Positions 16,310-22,203 of a stretch of 22,203 nucleotides of DNA are shown piece by piece (positions within the stretch are counted from its first letter, which is position 1; each line of letters starts with the position of its first letter). Source of the DNA: JBDSTZ01 sp039927975 (GTDB lineage Bacteria > Pseudomonadota > Gammaproteobacteria > Burkholderiales > Burkholderiaceae_D). The notes beneath the pieces were generated by a model that worked only from the letters and a program-made list of their open reading frames with translations, did no database searches and had not been told where the DNA came from. The stretch covers positions 1 through 22,203 of the forward strand of contig JBDSTZ010000248.1 of NCBI GenBank assembly GCA_039927975.1, given 5' to 3'. Made by a program: the position numbers and the translations under genes.

Positions 16310-16741
16310 TTACTCATCGAGCAGGTAGCCGCGCCGTAGCGCTTCCTCCTGGCCTTCGAAGATCGCCATCGCCGTGCTCATGCGTTTGAAGCCGAGCTTC
16401 CGGTAGAACGCCTCCTTGCCCGGCACGGCGTACAGGATAATCTTCTTGTGCCCGCGCGACATCTCCACCAGCTTCGCGACGATTTCCTTGCCGAGACCAA
16501 TCCCTTGGTGACTTGGCAGCAGCGCGACATCGCAGATGTACGCGCAATCGCAGCCATCGGCGAGCGCGCGGCCGACGCCCACCAGTGTTTCGCCATCGAA
16601 GACGAAGCATGTGAACATGCTGTTGGTGAAAACCGTGCGCAGATGATCCGGATGTTTGTCGCCAAGCGACGCGGCGCGGTACAGCGCGGACAATTCATGC
16701 CAATCGATCTTCTCAATCGTATGCGACCAGATAAGGGACAC
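16310..16741 (-). CDS. GNAT-family N-acetyltransferase (143 aa)
   Basis: The protein has a GNAT fold: the central block CDVALLPSHQGIGLGKEIVA (about 69-88) holds the Q-x-x-G-x-G acetyl-CoA pyrophosphate loop. It is followed by IILYAVPGKEAFYRKLGFKR, the typical C-terminal 'A..FY.k.GF' motif near residues 101-120. The acceptor substrate is not predictable. The start is a GTG at 16741 supported by AGGAG seven bases upstream; no ATG fits better. It is transcribed alone, divergent from the CBM9-like/PKD gene and just outside the island's right boundary, so it belongs to the original chromosome. Confidence 0.88.
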   Translation of the reverse strand: MSLIWSHTIEKIDWHELSALYRAASLGDKHPDHLRTVFTNSMFTCFVFDGETLVGVGRALADGCDCAYICDVALLPSHQGIGLGKEIVAKLVEMSRGHKKIILYAVPGKEAFYRKLGFKRMSTAMAIFEGQEEALRRGYLLDE

Positions 16742-16895
16742 GATTATCTCCTGTTGGTGTGCGGCGGGCGCCGTCGAGGCGCGTCAATACGACGGCCGCA
16801 AACGCTCATCATGACGAGCGCTCGACGCGACTTATCGCAAAAACTCTCTGCTAGTATGGTTTGCCCCGACCATAACTTATAAGCCACTACAAACT

Positions 16896-17975
16896 ATGAT
16901 CAGCAAAAAACTCGTCCTCGGCCTGATTGCCTTCATGGCCATTTTCTCGACCGCCTCGGCGCAGGAAGACAGGGGCTACAAAGTCTACCAGTTCCCCGCC
17001 AATATGATTCCCACCATCGACGGCAAGACCGACGACTGGGCCAGCTTCCCCAAGGAATACATCGTCGGCACCGACCAGCTGTGGGACGACTCGGGGCGTT
17101 ATCCGAAACCCGACCCGAAGAATCTGGACGTCAAGGTGCGCGTCGCCTGGGTCAAGGGATTGAACCGGCTTTACTTCCTGTATGAAGCCTACGACGATTA
17201 CTGGGATTTCGCCGATCCCGGCCTGCACAACGACATTTTCGAAATCGTCGTCGATGGCGATCTGTCGGGCGGCCCGCTGATCGACGAGCAGCATCCGAAC
17301 CTGTCGCTGCCGTGGTCCGAACGCTACTTCAATTTTCACGGGGTGCACGCGCAGAATTACCATATCTTCACGCCGGCGGTCGGCAAGGATTGGGCGCTGC
17401 TGTGGGGCCCGCAAGCCTGGCTCAAGAAGCTGCCGTATTCGAATATCGCCTACTCCTACGATTTCAAGCCTGGACAGCCGGGCAAGCTGACGGCCGAATT
17501 CTGGATCACGCCGTTCGACTACGCCGGCGCCGATCCGGCCAAATCGGTTGAATCGGTACTCTATGATCTCAAGAAGATCGGCCTGACCTGGGCCATCATC
17601 GATTACGACGACGCCGCCAAGGACAGCAAGAAGAAGGGCTTCTGGAATCTGTCGAAGAACCACAAAATGTATGGCAATTCGAGCCTGGGAACGGTCTTCA
17701 CGCTGATGCCGCTCGATAGCAAATACAAGAAATCCTTCGCGGCCGAATGGTCGTTCATGGTCACCGACATGGCCAAGCGCCAGGTGACGTTCAAGGATGA
17801 AAGCGTCGGCCCGGTCACCAAATGGCTGTGGGATTTCGGCGACGACACCACCTCCACCGAGCAAAATCCCGTGCACCACTACAAAAAGGAAGGCAAGTAC
17901 CTGGTGGTGCTGACCGTCGAAGGCCCGCAAGGTTCGTCGCGCATGGCCAAACTGTGGGATGTCGCCGTCAAATGA
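16896..17975 (+). CDS. Secreted CBM9-like and PKD-domain protein (359 aa)
   Basis: A signal peptide (MISKKLVLGLIAFMAIFSTASAQ) directs export. Residues about 38-260 resemble a CBM9-like carbohydrate-binding domain: IPTIDGKTDDWASFP at the start, then VRVAWVKGLNRLYFLYEAYDD and NDIFEIVVDGDLSGG. The C-terminal 75 residues form a PKD domain with the canonical WLWDFGDDTTSTEQNPVHHY and LVVLTV strand. No catalytic residues are recognised, so the likely job is binding or presenting polysaccharide outside the cytoplasm. The stop codon overlaps the start of the GH35 gene (ATGA at 17972-17975), indicating a two-gene operon and coupled translation. I could not match it to a named family beyond these domains. 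Confidence 0.75.
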   Translation: MISKKLVLGLIAFMAIFSTASAQEDRGYKVYQFPANMIPTIDGKTDDWASFPKEYIVGTDQLWDDSGRYPKPDPKNLDVKVRVAWVKGLNRLYFLYEAYDDYWDFADPGLHNDIFEIVVDGDLSGGPLIDEQHPNLSLPWSERYFNFHGVHAQNYHIFTPAVGKDWALLWGPQAWLKKLPYSNIAYSYDFKPGQPGKLTAEFWITPFDYAGADPAKSVESVLYDLKKIGLTWAIIDYDDAAKDSKKKGFWNLSKNHKMYGNSSLGTVFTLMPLDSKYKKSFAAEWSFMVTDMAKRQVTFKDESVGPVTKWLWDFGDDTTSTEQNPVHHYKKEGKYLVVLTVEGPQGSSRMAKLWDVAVK

Positions 17976-19645
17976 AAACCCCCGCGACCAGCATGAAAAA
18001 AACCATCGGTTCAATCCTGCTCGTCTGCGGCGCCATGCTGGCGGCCCCGGCGATGGCGCAGCAGGCGCCGCATCTGGAAAAGCGCGGGCAGGCCACACAG
18101 CTGATCGTCGACGGCAAGCCTTTCATCGTGCTCGGTGGCGAACTGCATAATTCCAGTTCGTCGAGTCTCGATTATCTCGATCCCTTGTGGGCGCCGCTGA
18201 AACAGCAAAACCTCAATACGGCCTTGGTGGCGGTGTCGTGGGAATTGATCGAGCCGAGCGAAGGCAAATACGATTTCAGCCTGGTCGACGGCATGCTCAA
18301 AGGCGCCCGCGCGAATGACTTGAAGGTCGTGCTGCTGTGGTTCGGCAGCTGGAAAAACGGCCTGTCGCATTACACACCCGAGTGGGTGAAAAAGGATGGC
18401 AAGCGCTTCCCGCGCATTCAGTTGGAAAATGGCCGCGCCACCGAAACCATCACTGCCCTGAGCGAGGAAGCGGCGCGCGCCGACGCCCGCGCGTTTGCCG
18501 CGCTGATGCGCCACGTGAAGCAGGTCGATGCGACCAAACATACCGTCATCATGGTGCAGGTTGAAAATGAAGTGGGCGTCATCGGCGGCACGCGCGATCA
18601 TTCGCCGATGGCCAACGCGGCGTTCGCCAAACCCGTGCCGGCGCAATTGATGGACAGCTTGGCGCAGCATCGCGCGCAGTTGCAGCCGCAGTTGAAAGCG
18701 CTGTGGGAAGGCGCGGGCGGCAAAACGAGCGGCAGCTGGTCGCAGGTGTTCGGCGCCACGCCGGCCGCCGACGAGGCGTTTTCGGCCTGGCATTACGCGC
18801 GCTATATCAACCAGGTGGCGGCGGCCGGCAAGGCGGAATACGCGCTGCCGATGTTCGTCAACGCCTGGCTGGTCCAGCCTGATGACAAGAAGCCGGGCGA
18901 TTATCCCGGCGGCGGACCGCAGTCGCATTCGCACGATATCTGGCGCGCCGGCGCACCGGCGCTCGACTTCTTCTCGCCCGATATCTACCTGGCCGATACC
19001 AAGGGAATCGCGGCGCTGTATCACCATCCCTGGAATCCCTTGTTCATTCCGGAGTCGTTCAATGGCGCCGATGGCGCGGCGAATGCTTTCTATGTCATCG
19101 GGCGGCACAGTGGTCTCGGTTATTCGCCGTTCGGCATCGATGCCAAGGTCGACAAGCCGCGCGAGACGCCGATCGCCAAGGCCTACAGCGTGCTGGCCCA
19201 ACTGACGCCGGAGATCGCGGCGGCACAGGCGGCCGGATCGATCACCGCCTTCACGCTCGACAAATCGGCGCCGCTCCAAAGCGCCGAGCTCGGTGGCTAC
19301 CGCCTGAGCGCCAGCCTGCGCAAGAACTGGAACGGCGTGGTGCAGGTCGACAAGGCCTACGCGCTGGTGATCCATTCCGGCCCCGACATGTTCACCGTGG
19401 CCGGCGCCGATATCGACCTCACATTCGAGCCGATCACGGCGGGGCCGAAGCAGGCCGGTATCGCGTCCTTGAGGGAAGGGCGCTACGACAAGGGCGTGTG
19501 GAAGCCGGGACGCCTGCTCAACGGTGACAACATCATGATCAGCTACAAGCTGGCCGACGAGGCGGCCGCCAATCGCAGCGGTACCGGTGTGCGTCTGCTG
19601 ACCGAACCGTCGATTGCCAAGGTCAAGCTGTACCGCTTTGAATGA
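17972..19645 (+). CDS. Secreted GH35-type beta-galactosidase with DUF5597-like C-terminal part (557 aa)
   Basis: The enzyme starts with a signal peptide (from MKKTIGSILLVCGAMLAAPA, Ala-x-Ala before QQAP). It then shows a GH35-like TIM barrel: FIVLGGELHNSSSSS, the WELIEPSEGKYDFS block, and IMVQVENEVG whose Glu200 follows Asn199 as the expected clan-A acid/base. LFIPESFNG carries Glu361 as the likely nucleophile. The C-terminal part (about 430-557) is beta-rich and fits DUF5597. It should release terminal beta-galactose from oligo- or polysaccharide in the periplasm or outside. The ATG at 17972 overlaps the previous stop; an ATG at 17993 is an alternative start for the same signal peptide. It ends 21 bases from the convergent PPC gene. 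Confidence 0.83.
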   Translation: MKTPATSMKKTIGSILLVCGAMLAAPAMAQQAPHLEKRGQATQLIVDGKPFIVLGGELHNSSSSSLDYLDPLWAPLKQQNLNTALVAVSWELIEPSEGKYDFSLVDGMLKGARANDLKVVLLWFGSWKNGLSHYTPEWVKKDGKRFPRIQLENGRATETITALSEEAARADARAFAALMRHVKQVDATKHTVIMVQVENEVGVIGGTRDHSPMANAAFAKPVPAQLMDSLAQHRAQLQPQLKALWEGAGGKTSGSWSQVFGATPAADEAFSAWHYARYINQVAAAGKAEYALPMFVNAWLVQPDDKKPGDYPGGGPQSHSHDIWRAGAPALDFFSPDIYLADTKGIAALYHHPWNPLFIPESFNGADGAANAFYVIGRHSGLGYSPFGIDAKVDKPRETPIAKAYSVLAQLTPEIAAAQAAGSITAFTLDKSAPLQSAELGGYRLSASLRKNWNGVVQVDKAYALVIHSGPDMFTVAGADIDLTFEPITAGPKQAGIASLREGRYDKGVWKPGRLLNGDNIMISYKLADEAAANRSGTGVRLLTEPSIAKVKLYRFE

Positions 19646-19666
19646 GGCCAGCGCGCGCGGGCCGGC

Positions 19667-20071
19667 CTAGCTTGGCGGCCGCGTTCGCACCACCAGTTCC
19701 TTGAAACCGGAGGCGGCGTCGTGCTCGCGCGCGAAGTGGTGCTCGGGCAGCAGGGCCAGCAGCACTTCGGCGGTGGTGCGGACGATGCAGCCGTAGTCGG
19801 CGTGGCCGCCAATGACCTCGCCGCGCGCGTTCGATACGCTCAGGTGCAGGTGCGCGCCGTCGGGCGACAAGGTGCCGGCCAGCGACAGGATCTCGGTGTC
19901 GCCGCGCAGCTCGTTTGAAGCCGGCTGGCCGGCAAAGCGGATGCGCGCCACGCTCAGGCTGCCGATCGCCTGCAGCACGAAGGCGGCGTCGAGCGCTTGC
20001 TCGCGCAGCAGCGCTTCGAGCGCCGCGCGCAGATCCTGGCCGGGCGCCAGGCGCAATGGATAGGCTTTCAT
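19667..20071 (-). CDS. PPC/DUF296-domain protein (134 aa)
   Basis: The product is a single PPC (DUF296) domain: MKAYPLRLAPGQDLRAALEA, then FVLQAIGSLSVARIRFAG, ILSLAGTLS, and the hallmark HLHLSVSNARGEVIGGHADY with GCIVRTTAEVLL. Stand-alone bacterial members are small cytosolic trimers of unknown function; plant homologues carry AT-hook DNA-binding tails, which are absent here. The start at 20071 has GAGGGAGC just upstream; a longer frame to 20251 overlaps the esterase 3' end and lacks family support. It is transcribed in the same direction as, and 60 bases behind, the esterase gene, with a strong hairpin between, so read-through may supply some transcripts. Confidence 0.85.
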   Translation of the reverse strand: MKAYPLRLAPGQDLRAALEALLREQALDAAFVLQAIGSLSVARIRFAGQPASNELRGDTEILSLAGTLSPDGAHLHLSVSNARGEVIGGHADYGCIVRTTAEVLLALLPEHHFAREHDAASGFKELVVRTRPPS

Positions 20072-20086
20072 GGATGCTCCCTCGAC

Positions 20087-20111
20087 CAGGCGCCGCAGCC
20101 GGCGGCGCCTG
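20087..20111 (-). terminator. Ten-base-pair hairpin between esterase and PPC genes
   Basis: CAGGCGCCGC (20087-20096) and GCGGCGCCTG (20102-20111) form a perfect stem with a five-base loop. It lies 20 bases past the esterase stop and just before the ribosome-binding site of the PPC gene. There is no T run, so partial termination or transcript stabilisation are both possible. Confidence 0.45.
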
Positions 20112-20130
20112 CGCGTGTCAATGGACGCTA

Positions 20131-21297
20131 TTAGAGCACAGTGAGCTCGTCGACATTGGCCAGATCGGCGCCGGTCGATTTCAGCGCGATCGTGTTGGCC
20201 GTGCCGCTGCCCAGCGTGATGGTCACGTCTTTCGTCAGCCAGGTGGTCCATGAGCCGGACGGCGCGAAGCTGATGCTGGTGGCCACGCCGTTGACCACCA
20301 GCTGACCGGCGCGCGCCGTGGCGGCGCCATTGGCGTAACGGATGCGCAAGGTGCGCGTGCCGCCATTTTTGCCGATCACGTTATTGAGCGTCATCGCGCC
20401 GCCGCTGGTGGAGAAATTGACGTAGCCCTGGCCCTGCCAGCCGGCATTGGTTTTTTCGCGCACGGTGCCGGCGCCGCTCAACACACCCGCTTCCGCCGGG
20501 TAGTTCACCGCGCCGATCAAGGAACGGATCGCCAGCCCATTTTCTTCGATGCCCTGGGTGACCAGGCGCGCCAGCTGCGCGGCGCCGTATTCCTGGAAGT
20601 GGGTGTTGTCCGAGACGCCGTTGGGGAAATTCGGATACTGGCCGGCGGTCAGCCACAGGAACACGTCGGCAGTGGCCGGCGCACCGATGCCGTTGTAGAA
20701 GGCGATGCTTTTTGTGTTGAGATCGATGAGGGGCGCGTTCTTTTCGGTGGCCAGCTGTTTCATCGCGGTGCAGCGGTCGACGAAATCGTTCTTGAAGCTG
20801 CCGTTGCTGTCGTAGTTGCGGCGACCCATCGGCGTGACGAGGATGGGAATCGCGCCGTACTGGCGCGCCAGGTCGATGTACATCGCCAGGTAGGTTTTAT
20901 AGCTGGTGAAGGGATCGGTATGCAGCTTGGGATCGCTGTTGCCATCGTTGTGGCCGAATTGCACGAACAGGTAGTCGCCAGGCTGGATCACGCTCAGGAT
21001 CGACGACAGGCGGCCTTCATCGACAAAGCTCTTGCTGCTGCGCCCGCCGATGGCGCGGTTATTGAAGCTGACGCCGGTGGTGAACAGCTCCTGGATGCGG
21101 CCGCCCCAGCCTTGCTGGGGATAGAGGTTGTAGCTGGCGCGGTAGCTCATGACGGTCGAGTCGCCGGCAAGATAGACGACGGGCGCGGCGAAAGCCTGGT
21201 GAGCGGCCAGGCCGGCGCCGGCGGCGAGCAACAGCGTGCACAGCGTGCGGATGGAACAGCGGATGGAACAGCGGATGGAACAGCGGGTGAATGCCAT
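20131..21297 (-). CDS. Secreted SGNH acetylesterase (rhamnogalacturonan acetylesterase-like) with CBM35-like module (388 aa)
   Basis: The SGNH-hydrolase blocks are complete: VYLAGDSTVMS (block I Ser), NNRAIGGRSSKSF (block II Gly), VQFGHNDGNSD (block III Asn) and SDNTHFQEYGAAQLAR (block V Asp and His). These fit the rhamnogalacturonan acetylesterase branch, which removes acetyl esters from pectin. The last ~120 residues (from PAEAGVLSGAGTVREKTNAG) look like a CBM35-type sugar-binding module. The signal peptide is unusual: MAFTRCSIRCSIRCSIRTLC, then a hydrophobic core and AFAAP. The ATG at 21297 has GAGGAGA upstream; an upstream in-frame start at 21348 is less likely. A close paralogue precedes it in the same orientation. 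Confidence 0.83.
   Translation of the reverse strand: MAFTRCSIRCSIRCSIRTLCTLLLAAGAGLAAHQAFAAPVVYLAGDSTVMSYRASYNLYPQQGWGGRIQELFTTGVSFNNRAIGGRSSKSFVDEGRLSSILSVIQPGDYLFVQFGHNDGNSDPKLHTDPFTSYKTYLAMYIDLARQYGAIPILVTPMGRRNYDSNGSFKNDFVDRCTAMKQLATEKNAPLIDLNTKSIAFYNGIGAPATADVFLWLTAGQYPNFPNGVSDNTHFQEYGAAQLARLVTQGIEENGLAIRSLIGAVNYPAEAGVLSGAGTVREKTNAGWQGQGYVNFSTSGGAMTLNNVIGKNGGTRTLRIRYANGAATARAGQLVVNGVATSISFAPSGSWTTWLTKDVTITLGSGTANTIALKSTGADLANVDELTVL
21247..21282. repeat. Three tandem copies of a 12-base repeat inside a signal peptide
   Basis: GCGGATGGAACA is repeated three times in exact tandem. On the coding (minus) strand it encodes Cys-Ser-Ile-Arg three times at the positively charged start of the esterase signal peptide. 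Copy number could vary by slippage without breaking the frame, since the unit is four codons. Confidence 0.9.
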
Positions 21298-21562
21298 GAT
21301 GGTTTGTCTCCTCGTAGCGTGGGCGGTGGCGCACGAGGCCCGGCGCAAACAGGACGCGCCTCATTGTGCCGGGATTCAGTGGCTGTTCCTTGGTCTGCTT
21401 GCAGGAACATGGCACTGAGCCGGGCGAGTTTATCTCATCATTAACATTGCCGTATTTACGATAGGTGCAGCCGTGCGGGCGCATGCGGGACGGGTTGCCG
21501 CGTCGCGGCGGCATGTCCTCGGCCATGGCCTGCGCAGGCGGCGCCGGCTTGCACCTGCTGCC

Positions 21563-22203
21563 TCAGAAAACCGTGATGCCGTCGATATTGGCCAGGCCGG
21601 CGCCGGTCGATTTCAGGATCACGGTGTTGGCCGTGCCGCCGTTGAGGATGACCGTGACGTCCTTGCTCAGCCAGGTGGACCAGGCGCCGGTCGGCGCGAA
21701 GCGGATGCTGGTGGCGACACCGTTGACCACCAGCTGGCCGCCGCGCGCCGTCGCCGCGCCGTTGGCGTAACGGATGCGCAAGATGTGCGCGCCGCCGTTC
21801 TTGCCGATTACCTTGGTGAGCGTCATGGCGCCGCCGCTGGGCGGAAAGCGCACATAGCCTCGGCCCTGCCAGCCGCCATAGCTGCGCTCGCGCACGGTGC
21901 CGGCGCCCGACAGCACGCCGGCCTCCGCCGGGTACACGAGCGTGCCGAGCCAGGCGCGCAGGCCGAGACGGTTTTCTTCGATGCCCTGGCCGACCAGGCG
22001 CGCGAGCTGGCCGGCGCCGTATTCCTGGAAGTGGGTAATGTCGGACACGCCGTTGGGAAAGGCCGGGTACTGGCCGGCCCCGAGCCACATAAACACGTCG
22101 GTGGTGGCGGCCACGCCGATGCCGTTGTAGAAGGCGATGCTGCTGGCGTTGAGGTCGATCAGCGCCACGTTTTTTTCCGTCGCCAGCTGTTTCATGGCGG
22201 CGC
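21563..22203 (-). CDS. Paralogous SGNH acetylesterase with CBM35-like module, N-terminus cut by right edge
   Basis: About 213 residues are visible and align with the esterase at 20131 from its AMKQLATEKN segment to the C-terminus. The pair is very similar, and both end in the same CBM35-like domain (here PAEAGVLSGAGTVRERSYGG to ANIDGITVF). The catalytic Asp/His block V is present as VSDITHFQEYG, with Ile where the paralogue has Asn. Blocks I-III lie outside the window. It is oriented with and upstream of the other copy, separated by about 265 bases, so this is a tandem duplication. The internal ATG at 22195 is not the true start. Confidence 0.8.
   Translation of the reverse strand, partial: AAMKQLATEKNVALIDLNASSIAFYNGIGVAATTDVFMWLGAGQYPAFPNGVSDITHFQEYGAGQLARLVGQGIEENRLGLRAWLGTLVYPAEAGVLSGAGTVRERSYGGWQGRGYVRFPPSGGAMTLTKVIGKNGGAHILRIRYANGAATARGGQLVVNGVATSIRFAPTGAWSTWLSKDVTVILNGGTANTVILKSTGAGLANIDGITVF

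Noticed and set aside
16887..18098. A 403-codon minus-strand frame opposite the CBM9-like/PKD gene
   Set aside because: Shadow frame; the opposite strand encodes a signal peptide, CBM9-like and PKD domains.
18011..19375. A 454-codon minus-strand frame opposite the GH35 gene
   Set aside because: Shadow frame; the plus strand carries a signal peptide and catalytic Glu motifs.
20599..21444. A 281-codon plus-strand frame opposite the esterase
   Set aside because: Shadow frame containing the reverse of the 12-base repeat; the minus strand has all SGNH blocks.

Overview
The window looks like chromosomal DNA of a GC-rich betaproteobacterium, most likely an Oxalobacteraceae member related to Massilia, Duganella or Janthinobacterium. 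This is inferred from the style of the housekeeping proteins (PurD, YebC/TACO1 family, class I FBPase, PepN, DUF4136 lipoprotein) and from codon use; no search was run. Two older, GC-rich core blocks and a sugar-degradation block are separated by two accessory regions with visibly lower GC.

Layout. (1) 1-1570 is a mobile-element graveyard: the first 24 codons of an IS30-type transposase leave the window at the left edge, one short orphan ORF follows, and a broken IS3-type transposase remnant (nonsense codon plus frameshift) lies at about 1190-1425. (2) 1573-10881 is core: a minus-strand yebC-purD operon ending in a clear intrinsic terminator, a divergent EamA-type exporter, methylglyoxal synthase, a quinone oxidoreductase overlapping a 35-residue membrane peptide, a DUF4136 lipoprotein on the minus strand, pepN and fbp. 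(3) 10966-11041 is tRNA-Thr(CGT). (4) 11042-16205 is a small integrated island. Its left end is the 3' end of the tRNA, its right end is a 17-base copy of that tRNA end, and next to the tRNA are decayed pieces of a P4-type tyrosine integrase and a MobP-like relaxase. Its only intact gene encodes a protein of about 1313 residues: an N-terminal DUF4365/PD-(D/E)XK-like domain, a long helical TPR-like middle and a possible PIN-like C-terminal domain. (5) 16310-22203 is core or sugar-accessory: a GNAT acetyltransferase; a secreted CBM9-like/PKD protein translationally coupled to a GH35-type beta-galactosidase; a small PPC/DUF296 protein; and two tandem secreted SGNH acetylesterases with C-terminal CBM35-like modules, the second cut by the right edge.

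How the genes may work together. The sugar block is coherent with attack on acetylated, galactose-bearing plant polysaccharide such as rhamnogalacturonan I: esterases remove acetyl groups, the GH35 enzyme removes galactose, and the CBM9-like/PKD protein binds carbohydrate at the surface or in the periplasm. The most interesting object is the island's large two-nuclease-like solenoid protein. It is a lone intact cargo gene of low GC in a tRNA-integrated element that has lost its own mobility genes, a context typical of phage-defence or other selfish cargo. That role is inference.
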